Assembly (NCBI GenBank): GCA_947597925.1
Contig: CANQFA010000003.1
Span: forward strand, 91,689 to 155,688
Reading direction: 5' to 3'
Source of the DNA: an uncultured Clostridia bacterium
Lineage (GTDB): Bacteria; Bacillota; Clostridia; Christensenellales; Borkfalkiaceae
DNA length: 64,000 bases
Shown: piece after piece, positions 39,696-50,413 of the stretch
Layout of the letters: every line of letters starts with the position of its first letter
How positions within the stretch are numbered: position 1 is the stretch's first letter
Notes under the pieces: generated by a model
Told to the model about the DNA's origin: nothing
Database searches by the model: none
The model's input: only the letters and a program-made list of their open reading frames with translations
Position numbers and translations under genes: made by a program

Positions 39696-40154
39696 ATGAA
39701 ACGGAATCCGATATTTCTGATCTTTGCGATCGTCTTCCTCGCGGGCGCCCTGCTTCTCGGCTTGAGTGTCGCAAGGATGCAGGAAGCCCTGCCCTTTGCG
39801 GTCGGCTGTCTCCTCATAGGAGTTCCTCTCCTCATCTCCTATTTCCTGCAGCCGTCCCGTCCCGCGCTCATCCTGCCCCTCTGCGGCCTCTGCCTGTCCC
39901 TCGCCGCACCCGTGTGCCTCGTCTACGCCCTGGCTTCGAAGCTCGCGGGCGTCGGCGCGGCGTCCCTCTTCTTCATCCTCATGTCCGTGGTGGGGCTGAT
40001 CCTCGGCGCGGCCTCGCTCTCCCGCCGCAAGGAGAACGGAAAAGTGGGAATGGGGCTCGCAATTACGGCCATTGTCCTTCCCCTCCTCGTCGCCATAAGC
40101 GTGCTCGTCATGATCCTGCTCCTCTTCACGGGCGCCATCGCCATCTACATGTGA
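39696..40154 (+). CDS. Small four-helix membrane protein
   Basis: 152 aa with four hydrophobic segments (about residues 5-27, 33-50, 53-100 and 110-150) and a basic turn (SRRKENG) in the third loop. CGGAGG precedes the ATG. It sits 43 nt after the permease and 7 nt before the PstS-like gene, so it is co-transcribed. No family recognised; a DUF4190-like two-hairpin protein is possible. Confidence 0.7.
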   Translation: MKRNPIFLIFAIVFLAGALLLGLSVARMQEALPFAVGCLLIGVPLLISYFLQPSRPALILPLCGLCLSLAAPVCLVYALASKLAGVGAASLFFILMSVVGLILGAASLSRRKENGKVGMGLAITAIVLPLLVAISVLVMILLLFTGAIAIYM

Positions 40155-40161
40155 GGTGATT

Positions 40162-41361
40162 ATGAAAAACGGCATTCTCAAGTGGGTCTTCCTGTCCCTC
40201 CGCATCCTGCTGACGGCGGGGATCCTCGCGCTCGCCATATGGCTCCTGTGGCGGTATGAGTACTTCTCTCAATTCGCTGCGGTGGACAACATCGTGGGCA
40301 TGCTCCCCGTTGCGCTCGTCCTGCTCTTTGCAGGCGGCGCCGTCGTCCTCCTCTGGATGAAGCACTCCAAGCGGCTCATGGGCCTCTCTGTCTCCCTTGC
40401 CATCGTCGTGCTGCTCTCGGCCGCCCTCTTCCCCAATTCCCTCCGCGGCAATTGGTGGATCGCCCCCAAACTCGATCTGCAGCCCGAGAACTTTGACCTC
40501 ACCCCCTATGCCCCCTTTACGGGCGAAAAGACGGCGCGGCTGGACGGAGAAGCGGAAATCACCTTCACCGAAGATCTCCCCGTCATGGACGGCGCGCTCG
40601 CCCTCTACCCCGTGTATGCCGCCGTCGCGGAGGCCGTCTATGACCGTACGGCCTACGGCGAGGGAGAGAGCACGCCCTTCACCAATACCTTGCGCGCCTT
40701 CGACAACCTCATCGCGGGGGAGCGGGACGTCATCTTCTCCTCGCATGCCTCCGAAAAACAGATGCAGGCAGCGAAGCAGGCGGGTGTGGAACTCGTGCAT
40801 ACCCCCATCGGCAAGGAGGCCTTTGTCTTCCTCGTGGGAGATGAGAATCCGACGGAGGGTCTCACCCGCCAACAGATCTACAATATCTACTCGGGCAAGA
40901 CCGCCTTTTGGCGCACCCTCGGCTGGGAGGAGGGCGGACCCATCGTCGCCTTCCGCCGTCCCGAAGGTTCGGGGAGCGAGACGGGCATTCAATCGGTCAT
41001 GAAGGCCGCAAAGCTCCCCCTCATCGCGGTACAGCCCGTCCCCGACAAGAGCATCCTCGTCTCCGACAGCCTCATGGACCAGATCTCCGTCGAGTGGCGG
41101 GGCGTGCAGCCTGTATTGGGGTATTCCTACCGCTTCTTTGCGACGACGATGCACCCCAACCCCCACGCAAAGCTGCTCCAAATCGACGGCGTGGCGCCCG
41201 ATCCCGAAAATATCGCGAGCGGGACCTATCCCTTCACGGTGGAGTTCTATGCCATCACGCGGGGCGCGCCCACGGGAAATACCGCGCGCCTCATCGAGTG
41301 GATCCTCTCGCCCGAGGGGCAGGAGCTCATAGAGCGCACGGGGTACTCAAAACTCCATTGA
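40162..41361 (+). CDS. Membrane-anchored PstS-like phosphate/oxyanion-binding protein
   Basis: The track begins at a GTG (40156); GAGGTG points to the ATG at 40162, 399 aa. Three transmembrane helices (about residues 8-28, 42-62, 72-90) are followed by a periplasmic-binding-protein fold of the PstS type (PBP_like). Signs are FDNLIAGERDVIFSSHAS, the LTRQQIYNIYSGK segment, and RPEGSGSETGIQ near the ligand site. It lacks a lipobox and no PstCAB genes follow, so it may sense rather than import its ligand. Last gene before a strong terminator. Confidence 0.78.
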   Translation: MKNGILKWVFLSLRILLTAGILALAIWLLWRYEYFSQFAAVDNIVGMLPVALVLLFAGGAVVLLWMKHSKRLMGLSVSLAIVVLLSAALFPNSLRGNWWIAPKLDLQPENFDLTPYAPFTGEKTARLDGEAEITFTEDLPVMDGALALYPVYAAVAEAVYDRTAYGEGESTPFTNTLRAFDNLIAGERDVIFSSHASEKQMQAAKQAGVELVHTPIGKEAFVFLVGDENPTEGLTRQQIYNIYSGKTAFWRTLGWEEGGPIVAFRRPEGSGSETGIQSVMKAAKLPLIAVQPVPDKSILVSDSLMDQISVEWRGVQPVLGYSYRFFATTMHPNPHAKLLQIDGVAPDPENIASGTYPFTVEFYAITRGAPTGNTARLIEWILSPEGQELIERTGYSKLH

Positions 41362-41376
41362 CCTCTTAAAACACAT

Positions 41377-41403
41377 AAAAAGACGGGGCACCCCGTCTTT
41401 TTT
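41377..41403 (+). terminator. Rho-independent terminator of the GntR/ABC operon
   Basis: AAAAAGACGGGG-CA-CCCCGTCTTTTTT, a near-perfect hairpin with U-tract 16 nt after the stop codon. Confidence 0.92.
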
Positions 41404-41567
41404 CATGCACTTCGAAAGAGGAAAAAGACATGATTTTCGGCTCTGGAGCTCAAAGAGGCATATCATGTCGCGAAAGAGCCTCTCAAAATCGCTCGGAAGA
41501 CACAAAAAATCGGGGACTTTTGCCTCCGACTGTGACGGCCGTCTATTTGATATGCGCTTGAAAAGAG

Positions 41568-42209
41568 CTACTGAAGGAGCTCCGAAAGTTCGGGAACGGA
41601 GGAGACGACGGCGACGTGGGGAAAGGCGGAAAACTCCTCCCTCTTCGTCGTCCCCGTGAGGACGGCGGCGAAATCCACCCCCGCCCGCGAGGCCGCCTCG
41701 GCATCGACGAGGCCGTCGCCCACATAGAGCACCTCGCGCAGGTCCGCCCCGAGCAGGTCCGCCGCGCGCAGCAGTCCTTCGGGATGAGGCTTCTCGTTTT
41801 CCACGTCCTCATTGCCCACGACGGCGCGCACCGCATGCTCGAGAGAGAACTTTTTGAGGATGGCCTCGATGCGGTAGCGATGCTTGGTCGAGAAGACGGC
41901 GATGGAATATTTCGACCCCCATGTGCGAAGTTTCTCCTCCACATCGGGGTAGAGACGGGCGTCCGCGGTCATCACTTCGTCCGCCTTCACTTGAAAATAG
42001 TCGAAGAAGAGCCCCTCCTCCCTCTCGTCCCTTTTCCCCGTCAGCATGCGAAAGGCGAGCTCGAGGGAGAGCCCCACCGTCCTGCCGATCTCCTCCTCGG
42101 AGTGCGGGGGATAGCCCAGCCGCGCGAGTGCATAATTCACGCTTGCCGCAATGGCATGCGTCGTGTCGCCGAGGGTATAGTCGAAGTCAAAGATGAGCGC
42201 CCTGTACAT
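41568..42209 (-). CDS. HAD-superfamily phosphatase, phosphoglycolate-phosphatase-like
   Basis: 213 aa. Motif I is FDFDYTLGDT (nucleophile and acid/base aspartates), motif II VFSTK, motif III lysine in NEKPHPEG, and motif IV YVGDGLVDAEAA. An alpha-helical cap lies between motifs I and II (about residues 15-85), as in PGP/PpaX-type enzymes. It starts 6 nt after guaA on the same strand, so it is likely co-transcribed and might act on a nucleotide or housekeeping phosphate ester; the substrate is not deducible. Confidence 0.85.
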   Translation of the reverse strand: MYRALIFDFDYTLGDTTHAIAASVNYALARLGYPPHSEEEIGRTVGLSLELAFRMLTGKRDEREEGLFFDYFQVKADEVMTADARLYPDVEEKLRTWGSKYSIAVFSTKHRYRIEAILKKFSLEHAVRAVVGNEDVENEKPHPEGLLRAADLLGADLREVLYVGDGLVDAEAASRAGVDFAAVLTGTTKREEFSAFPHVAVVSSVPELSELLQ

Positions 42210-42215
42210 GCGCCC

Positions 42216-43751
42216 TCACTCCCACTCGATGGTTGCGGGCGGTTTGGAGGTGATGTCGTAGACGATACGGTTGGCGTGCTTTACCTCGTTGGTGATGCGG
42301 TTGGAGACCTTCTCGAGTACGTCATAGGGAATGCGCGCCCAGTCCGCCGTCATGGCGTCGACACTTGTGACGGCGCGGAGGGCTATGACATTTTCATAGG
42401 TGCGGAAGTCGCCCTGTACGCCCACCGTCTTGCTGTCGGTGATCACGGCGAAATATTGCCAGATGTCCCGCATGAGGCCCGCCTTTGCAATTTCATCGCG
42501 GAAGATGAAGTCGGCCTCGCGCAGCGTCGCGAGCTTCTCGCGCGTCACCTCGCCCATGATGCGGATGGCGAGGGCGGGACCGGGGCAGGGCTGCCGCCAG
42601 ACGATCCCGTCCGAGAGACCGAGCTCGGTGCCCACCTTGCGCACTTCATCCTTAAAGAGATCCCTGAGGGGCTCCACGATCTCCTTGAAGTCGACGACGG
42701 AGGGAAGTCCGCCGACATTGTGGTGGCTCTTGATGACCGCACTCTTCCCCTTTCCGCTCTCGATGACGTCGGGGTAGATGGTCCCCTGCACGAGATAGTC
42801 CACGGCTCCTATCTTTTTCGCCTCCTTCTCGAAGACGTCGATGAAGAGTTTTCCTATGATATGCCGCTTCTCCTCGGGATCGGTGACCCCCGCGAGGGCA
42901 TCGAGGAAGAGGTCGGCGGCATCTGCCTTCACGAGGTTCATGCCCAGCCCGTCGCGGAAGACGGACATGACTTCCTCGGGCTCATCTTTGCGGTGCAGGC
43001 CGTGGTCGACGAAGACGCAGATGAGGTTCTTCCCCACCGCCCTGTGGACGAGGGTCGCGGCGACGGCGGAATCCACCCCGCCCGACATGGCGCAGAGCAC
43101 CTTTTTGTCCCCGATCTTTTCCTTGAGGCGGGCGACCTGCTCGGCGACGAAATTTTTCATCGTCCAGTCCCCCCTCGCCCCGCAGACGTGGTAGAGGAAG
43201 TTCTTGAGGAGTTGATTTCCGTACTCCGAATGCACGACCTCGGGGTGGAATTGCACGCCGTAGATGCGCCTCTCGCTGCTGCCGTATGCGGTCACGGGGC
43301 AGCTCTCGGTGGAGGCAAGGACCTCGAAGCCTGCGGGCACGGCGATGATGCGGTCGGTGTGGCTCATCCAGCACACGCTGCGCGCGGGGATGCCCTCCGA
43401 GAGCGGGCTCTCCTTGACGAAGGAGAACTCCCGCTTGCCGTATTCACTCTTCTCGGCGTGCTCCACCTCGCCGCCCAATGTGTGGGCGATGAGCTGTGCG
43501 CCGTAGCAGATGCCGAGCACGGGAATGCCGAGCTCTAAGACCCTTTTGTCGATATGGGGTGCGTTTTCATCGTAGACGCTGTTGGGTCCGCCCGTGAAAA
43601 TGATGCCGACGGGGGCATATGCCGAAATCTCCTCCACCGTCATGTCGCAGGACTTCAGGTCCGAGTAGACGCCGAGGTCGCGCACTCTCCGCGCGATGAG
43701 CTGATTGTACTGCCCGCCGAAATCGAGCACGAGAATTTTCTGATGTTCCAT
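42216..43751 (-). CDS. guaA: GMP synthase (glutamine-hydrolysing)
   Basis: 511 aa, full length. The class I glutamine amidotransferase domain carries nucleophile Cys in GICYGAQ and the HPE triad end ([12 protein letters not shown]). The ATP-pyrophosphatase domain has the P-loop SGGVDSAVA, and the dimerisation domain ends in IEWE. It converts XMP plus glutamine and ATP to GMP. GAGG precedes the start. guaB, which makes its XMP substrate, lies 1 kb upstream with one gene between. Confidence 0.97.
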   Translation of the reverse strand: MEHQKILVLDFGGQYNQLIARRVRDLGVYSDLKSCDMTVEEISAYAPVGIIFTGGPNSVYDENAPHIDKRVLELGIPVLGICYGAQLIAHTLGGEVEHAEKSEYGKREFSFVKESPLSEGIPARSVCWMSHTDRIIAVPAGFEVLASTESCPVTAYGSSERRIYGVQFHPEVVHSEYGNQLLKNFLYHVCGARGDWTMKNFVAEQVARLKEKIGDKKVLCAMSGGVDSAVAATLVHRAVGKNLICVFVDHGLHRKDEPEEVMSVFRDGLGMNLVKADAADLFLDALAGVTDPEEKRHIIGKLFIDVFEKEAKKIGAVDYLVQGTIYPDVIESGKGKSAVIKSHHNVGGLPSVVDFKEIVEPLRDLFKDEVRKVGTELGLSDGIVWRQPCPGPALAIRIMGEVTREKLATLREADFIFRDEIAKAGLMRDIWQYFAVITDSKTVGVQGDFRTYENVIALRAVTSVDAMTADWARIPYDVLEKVSNRITNEVKHANRIVYDITSKPPATIEWE

Positions 43752-43760
43752 ATCTTTTCC

Positions 43761-44675
43761 TCAAGTTCTGTGAAGTTTCGTAAGTTCTATAGTGCCCATG
43801 GGGTCGCCGTCTGCCGCCGCCTGTCGGAACCACTTTACCGCCGTCTCGGTGTCGCCGCGCTGCAGATATTCCTGTCCCAGCGACCATGCATGGCTGCACG
43901 CGACGCCCTTTTGCTTGGAGGTGCGGTAGAGCCGCAGGAGCTCTTCGAGATATTTATCCCCCATCTTTGCGGCCATTGCGGGGTCCTTGGGAAGCCCCTC
44001 TCCGAAGAGGTATGCATGGCGGAAGGCCGCATACATGCCCGCGATATCCCCCGCCTTGCGGTAGAGCGCCTCTGCCTTTTCGGGGCTGTGCTCGAAGCCG
44101 TGGGATCCCTCGAGATGGCACTTTGCCGCCGCCCGCATGGCCTCCTTGTCGCCCGCCGCGACGGCATCGCCGAGATATTTCGCCGCGAGAAAGTCATTTT
44201 TCTTGACACCGCGGCCGATGAGGTAGTACCAACCGAGCATATACATGCAGCGCGCATGGCCCATCTTGGCGCCCGCCGCGAAGAGAGGGGCCGCCTCCGC
44301 GGGCGTGCCGCCGAGCGAACTCCAGATGATCTCGGCGTTATTTTGCATCATGCCCGCCAGATAGTATCCCTCCGCACAGCCGCAGCGCGCGGCGCACATG
44401 AACCACTCGTAGGCATAGGAGAGGTCGCCGTCGGCGCCCTCCTCTCCCGCACGGAGCAGCTGCCCGTATTCGCACATGGCCTCCGCGTCGCCCGCATAGG
44501 CCCTCTCGTAGATCTTCCTGCCCTTGGGCGTGAGGTGTGCGGCCTGCGCCTCGCTGTAGAGCGGGAGATACTCGGCCACCATGTCGGAGAACTGCTGTCC
44601 GCCGCACTCGCTGCAGAACTTCGCGGAGATCTCCGCCATGTGCCCGCATTTTCGGCACTTCTTGAATTTCGCCAT
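43761..44675 (-). CDS. Zinc-ribbon protein with Sel1-like repeats
   Basis: 304 aa. An N-terminal zinc ribbon (CRKCGHMAEISAKFCSECGG) precedes about six Sel1-like repeats (AxxGDxxAMxxxGxLxxxGxxGxxxA pattern) to residue 295. Sel1 repeats are alpha-solenoids for protein-protein contact. It sits between guaB and guaA: its start lies just past the guaB terminator and its stop 9 nt before the guaA start, so it is co-transcribed with guaA. No enzymatic motif. Confidence 0.8.
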   Translation of the reverse strand: MAKFKKCRKCGHMAEISAKFCSECGGQQFSDMVAEYLPLYSEAQAAHLTPKGRKIYERAYAGDAEAMCEYGQLLRAGEEGADGDLSYAYEWFMCAARCGCAEGYYLAGMMQNNAEIIWSSLGGTPAEAAPLFAAGAKMGHARCMYMLGWYYLIGRGVKKNDFLAAKYLGDAVAAGDKEAMRAAAKCHLEGSHGFEHSPEKAEALYRKAGDIAGMYAAFRHAYLFGEGLPKDPAMAAKMGDKYLEELLRLYRTSKQKGVACSHAWSLGQEYLQRGDTETAVKWFRQAAADGDPMGTIELTKLHRT

Positions 44676-44690
44676 AGCCCCTCTTTTTCA

Positions 44691-44716
44691 AAAACGCCCG
44701 TATGTGCGGGCGTTTT
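44691..44716 (-). terminator. Rho-independent terminator after guaB
   Basis: AAAACGCCCG, a short loop and CGGGCGTTTT lie 12 nt beyond the guaB stop codon. Readthrough would feed the Sel1-repeat gene and guaA. Confidence 0.8.
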
Positions 44717-44727
44717 CGCTTTGAAGT

Positions 44728-46798
<2,071 letters not shown>

Positions 46799-46827
46799 TC
46801 GCGGTCATCTTCGTTGATATTTTATCT

Positions 46828-46856
46828 ATTTTAACACAGGCGCAAAAAAAATGCAA
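46828..46856 (-). promoter_or_regulatory. Promoter of the guaB unit
   Basis: Minus strand TTGCAT (46851-46856), 17-nt spacer, TAAAAT (46828-46833), about 30 nt before the start of the membrane-protein gene. Confidence 0.65.
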
Positions 46857-46909
46857 CCGAATCTCACCAAAATGTCATCATCAAATGCGGAATTTCATAT
46901 TTCTATGAT

Positions 46910-47560
46910 ATGAAAAAGTTTCTCTCTGTGGTCTTTCTCCTTCCCCTCCTGCTCCTGCCCTCCGCCTGTGCCCGTCCCTATGACTACACGAAGCACCTCT
47001 CCGAGGTCCGCAGCGACGTCTTCCGCGCCGAGACGGAGGCCTTTGTTCTCACCCTCTCCTGCCTCACGCGGGAGCACCCCTATGCCTCGGACACCGTCGT
47101 CTGTCCCCTGACGCGGCTCATGGAGGCCGTCATCGTGTCGAAGGACAAATCGGTCACCGAGTACACCCTCCGCATCGACGGCACGGACTGGGGCGGCGAG
47201 ACCTCCTACCGCACCGTGGAGGATGACTGCTACTACTCCGAAAGCACCGACGTCTTCCCCGAAAACAGCGTCTCCATCCATGTGGAGTGGGCGGGCGGCG
47301 CCGTCGATGTCGCGGCGACTTCCGTGAAAAACGAGCATACCATGTCCGCGGAAGAGGCCCTCGAAATCGCTGTCGGGCAGGAAGAGGAGCTCATTGCGCG
47401 CAACACCGCAAACGGAGAATTTTGCGGCGAATTCCGCGTGCGTCTCCTGCGGCGGGACGCGAACTACTACTATGTGGGCATCGTCACGAAGGAGGGCGTC
47501 CTCTCCCTCCTCCTCGGCGCCGAGAGCGGCGAAGTGCTGGCGCGGCGGGAAAACGGCTGA
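46910..47560 (+). CDS. Lipoprotein with C-terminal PepSY-like domain
   Basis: 216 aa with a lipoprotein signal peptide (lipobox PSAC). The middle (about 25-145) is beta-rich and unassigned. The last 70 residues (SAEEALEIAVGQEEELIARN ... YYYVGIV ... LLLGAESGEVLARRE) have the PepSY pattern, a small domain often linked to peptidase inhibition or envelope functions. The ribosome site is poor and no clear promoter was found in the 110-nt gap from the divergent gene, so expression may be low. Confidence 0.68.
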   Translation: MKKFLSVVFLLPLLLLPSACARPYDYTKHLSEVRSDVFRAETEAFVLTLSCLTREHPYASDTVVCPLTRLMEAVIVSKDKSVTEYTLRIDGTDWGGETSYRTVEDDCYYSESTDVFPENSVSIHVEWAGGAVDVAATSVKNEHTMSAEEALEIAVGQEEELIARNTANGEFCGEFRVRLLRRDANYYYVGIVTKEGVLSLLLGAESGEVLARRENG

Positions 47561-47577
47561 GTCCCCCCTCGAAAAGA

Positions 47578-47606
47578 TTGACAAACGCCGCTTTGCGGAG
47601 TATACT
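47578..47606 (+). promoter_or_regulatory. Sigma-A promoter of the YiiX-like gene
   Basis: TTGACA (47578-47583), 17-nt spacer, TATACT (47601-47606). The predicted start is within 15 nt of the ribosome site GGGAGG. Confidence 0.88.
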
Positions 47607-47626
47607 GTATCCGTTGGGAGGCGGAT

Positions 47627-48496
47627 ATGGCACTCAAACGAAAGACAATTTTGCACCTGAGGCGGGCGGCGATCGTCGCGCTCACCATCCTTCTCGTGCT
47701 CTTTTTCCTCCTCGGCGGGGTGCTCGCGGCAAACCTCATCACCGACGCAAATATCCGCAAGCTTCCCTCCTATGCCCGCGAAGATCTCGACCCCATCCTC
47801 GCAAAAGACCCCGCTTCGCGCACGGAGGAGGAGAAGAGGACGCTCTTTCTGCAGACGGGCGTCTCCCCCTCCGAACTCGAAAAGATGTCGCCCGAGGAGG
47901 TCCTCGCCTTTCAGGATGCCCTCTTCTTCGAGGGGCACTGCGTGCACGAAGAGTACTATCGCGGGCTCGTCTATCACGATGCCATGGAGAACTTCTCCCC
48001 GCCCATCGTCGACCTGCAGCCGGGGGATATCCTGCTCACTTCGTCGACGCATACCTTGGGTTGGGCGCATGGGCATGCCGCGCTCGTCATGGAAAACGGC
48101 GACTTGCTGCAGTCCTACCTCATAGGCTATGCCAGCGGCACCACCGGCTCGTCCAGCTCCAACGGCGTGCCGCTCTTTCAGAACGCGGCAAATTTCCTCG
48201 TCCTGCGCCTCAAGGATGCCGATGCGGCGACGCGGCTCGCCATTGCCCAAGCCGCCGAGAAGCAGCTCGTGAACGTCATGTATGACCTCACCGTGGGCAT
48301 CTTCTCCCCCAAAGATCAGGGGGAGACGCCCAAGTCGACGCACTGCTCCCATCTCGTGTGGCAGGCCTATAAAAATTTCGGCTACGACCTCGACTCCGAC
48401 GGCGGACCCGTGGTGACCCCGCGCGACCTCGCGCGCTCCCCCCTCCTCGAGGTTGTGCAATGTTACGGTTTTGACCCGCTGAAGGGATGGGAATAA
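47627..48496 (+). CDS. YiiX/permuted papain-fold (NlpC/P60-like) hydrolase, membrane anchored
   Basis: 289 aa. One N-terminal transmembrane segment (about residues 13-36), a 90-residue linker, then a permuted papain-like fold. GDILLTSS and the histidine strand HGHAALVM come first; the probable nucleophile cysteine in THCSHLVWQAY comes near the C-terminus, ending with VVTPRDLARS. The order His before Cys marks the permuted YiiX-type group, acting as amidases or peptidases on cell-wall or lipid-linked substrates. Single-gene unit with its own promoter and terminator. Confidence 0.84.
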   Translation: MALKRKTILHLRRAAIVALTILLVLFFLLGGVLAANLITDANIRKLPSYAREDLDPILAKDPASRTEEEKRTLFLQTGVSPSELEKMSPEEVLAFQDALFFEGHCVHEEYYRGLVYHDAMENFSPPIVDLQPGDILLTSSTHTLGWAHGHAALVMENGDLLQSYLIGYASGTTGSSSSNGVPLFQNAANFLVLRLKDADAATRLAIAQAAEKQLVNVMYDLTVGIFSPKDQGETPKSTHCSHLVWQAYKNFGYDLDSDGGPVVTPRDLARSPLLEVVQCYGFDPLKGWE

Positions 48497-48510
48497 GAGA
48501 AAAAAATTTT

Positions 48511-48542
48511 CCGCGCCGCGAAAGATCGCGGCGCGGTTTTTT
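48511..48542. terminator. Terminator between the YiiX-like gene and hemW
   Basis: CCGCGCCGCG-AAAGAT-CGCGGCGCGG followed by T6 on the plus strand; an A-run on the left serves the minus strand. The hemW stop codon overlaps the T-tract. Confidence 0.9.
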
Positions 48543-49653
48543 ATGACTGCATGAATTCGGTCAAAATTTGGTTCTGGACGTAGAGGTATTCGTCCTTTAT
48601 TTTCGTCGTGTCGCCCGTCTCCTCGAAATAGCCCTTCATGCGCTCGTAGGGCTCGCGGAAGTCCTCCTTCCAGTCCGTCCCGAAGGCGCGGCGGTAGGCC
48701 GCGGCGGAGATGCCGAAGACGGTGCGCAGGGCGAGCATCAGGAACTCGAACTTCGCGTCCTTCTCGCTCACCTCCTCGCTCTCGATGACGGGGAAATGTC
48801 CCGAGAGGATGCACTTCATATACTCGTCCAGATCGAAGGTATTCGTAAAGCGCTTGCCGTCCATGAAGGAACTCGCCGAGACACCGAGACCGATATATTC
48901 GCCCCGCTTCCAATAGTTCATGTTGTGGCGGCTCCCATAGCCCGATCTGCAGAAATTGCTCACCTCGTAGCGGAGATACCCGTACTCCCCGAGGAGGGCG
49001 CGGCCGTAGTCGTAGAGCGCCGCCACCTCGTCGCCGTCGGGCAGTTCGCCGTTCAGATAGTCGGTGTAGATGGGCGTCCCGTCCTCGGGCGTGAGAGCAT
49101 ACATCGAGACATGGGTGGCACCTTTTTCATGAACGAGGTCGATCGTCGCCCTGACATCTTCCTTGGTCTGCCCCTTTAGTCCGAGCATGACATCGGCGGA
49201 AAAATTCTCCCCCTTCAGAAGATCGGCACAGGCGAGAAAGTCGGCGGTGGTGTGGATGCGCCCGAGCTCCGCGAGCTGTGCGTCGTTCGCCGTCTGCAGT
49301 CCCACCGAGAAGCGATTGATGCCCGCCTGCCTGTACACGGCGAGTTTGTGCGCGTCCACCGTGCCGGGGTTCATCTCTATGGTGACCTCGGGGTCGGAAG
49401 TGAGGTGAAAGGAGGCGCGGATCTGCCGCATGAGGCCCAAAATGTAGTTGGGATCGATGACCGAGGGCGTGCCGCCGCCGATGTAGACCGTGTCAAAGGT
49501 CCTCTTTTCGTACATGCGCCCGCGTTCGGCGACCTCCTTATAGAGGCACGCCATGTACGCCTCCGCGAAGTTCAAGCGATTCGGAAAACTCGTGAAATCG
49601 CAGTAGGTACACTTGTGTTTACAGAATGGTATGTGAACGTATACCCCGGACAT
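48541..49653 (-). CDS. hemW: Radical SAM heme chaperone HemW (formerly HemN-like)
   Basis: 370 aa. The radical SAM cluster motif CKHKCTYC, the GGGTPS SAM-binding segment and EMNPGTVD are present, and the length is that of HemW rather than true HemN. HemW inserts heme into target proteins; its family lacks coproporphyrinogen dehydrogenase activity. In many Firmicutes it follows lepA directly, while here about 3.3 kb separate them. The start follows VYVHIPFC family alignment. Confidence 0.93.
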   Translation of the reverse strand: MSGVYVHIPFCKHKCTYCDFTSFPNRLNFAEAYMACLYKEVAERGRMYEKRTFDTVYIGGGTPSVIDPNYILGLMRQIRASFHLTSDPEVTIEMNPGTVDAHKLAVYRQAGINRFSVGLQTANDAQLAELGRIHTTADFLACADLLKGENFSADVMLGLKGQTKEDVRATIDLVHEKGATHVSMYALTPEDGTPIYTDYLNGELPDGDEVAALYDYGRALLGEYGYLRYEVSNFCRSGYGSRHNMNYWKRGEYIGLGVSASSFMDGKRFTNTFDLDEYMKCILSGHFPVIESEEVSEKDAKFEFLMLALRTVFGISAAAYRRAFGTDWKEDFREPYERMKGYFEETGDTTKIKDEYLYVQNQILTEFMQS

Positions 49654-49666
49654 GGATGGTCTTTTT

Positions 49667-50086
49667 CACGAATTTTGTCTTTCAGAAACCCCCTGCGGGG
49701 CAAGCTGTGGGCGACAAAATTCCGTGAGCGGAGAGCTGCTCCGTCTTTTCATACTCTTAGCCGCACAGACTTACTGTTCTCTCAAACAACAAGCCGCATG
49801 CGGCTAATTGGGGCGCGCAGCGAAGAAGCGTGCTTCTTCTCGCGCAAGTGATTTGGTTTCACGAATTTTGTCTTTCAGAAACCCCCTGCGGGGCAAGCTG
49901 TGGGCGACAAAATTCCGTGAGCGGAGAGCTGCTCCGTCTTTTTCATACTCTTAGCCGCACAAACTTACTGTTCTCTCAAACAACAAGCCGCATGCGGCTA
50001 ATTGGGGCGCGCAGCGAAGAAGCGTAGTCCTTCTCGCGCAAGTGATTTGGTTTCACGAATTTTGTCTTTCAGAAACTCCCTGCGGT
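49667..50086. repeat. Tandem 193/194-bp direct repeat, two full copies and a third truncated one
   Basis: Copy 1 is 49667-49859, copy 2 is 49860-50053, and copy 3 keeps only about 33 bp (50054-50086). Copies 1 and 2 differ at a handful of positions, including one extra T. Each unit carries a GCCGCATGCGGC palindrome. The array fills the whole gap between hemW and the MGMT gene. No credible ORF or ribosome site crosses it. Confidence 0.9.
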
Positions 50087-50089
50087 TTT

Positions 50090-50413
50090 TCAGGCGTCGT
50101 TCCAGAAATATTTTTCCATGTCGACATAGCCGTCCCGCACCTCGACCCCTTCGGCTTCGAGGAGCTTTTTCTGCATGTCGATGCCGCCGAAGGCAAAGGC
50201 GGGCGCAAGCCGTCCCTCACGATTGACGACGCGGTGGCAGGGGATGACGACGGGCGTGGGATTGCGATGCAGGGCATTGCCGACGAGACGGCTCGCCCGC
50301 GGTCTGCCGATGGCCCGCGCGATCGCCCCATATGTCGTCACTCTCCCCCTCGGCACCCTCTTCAGATATTCATACACGGCTTCATCAAAGGTCATATCTG
50401 ATTTCCCTATCAT
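50090..50413 (-). CDS. MGMT-family protein (methylated-DNA-cysteine methyltransferase domain only)
   Basis: 107 aa covering just the C-terminal DNA-binding/methyltransferase domain. The acceptor cysteine motif PCHRVV is intact, preceded by the helix-turn-helix (YGAIARAIGRP) and arginine finger region (ASRLVGNALHRNP). Stand-alone proteins of this size include alkyltransferase-like proteins, but those usually replace the Cys with Trp or Ala; here Cys is kept, so repair of O6-alkylguanine is plausible. Its ATG overlaps the stop of the TPR gene (ATGA), indicating translational coupling. Confidence 0.88.
   Translation of the reverse strand: MIGKSDMTFDEAVYEYLKRVPRGRVTTYGAIARAIGRPRASRLVGNALHRNPTPVVIPCHRVVNREGRLAPAFAFGGIDMQKKLLEAEGVEVRDGYVDMEKYFWNDA

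Noticed and set aside
49667-50086. 193-bp tandem repeat as a CRISPR or as small genes
   Set aside because: The unit is too long and conserved throughout, with no spacers; the short ORFs within it lack ribosome sites.
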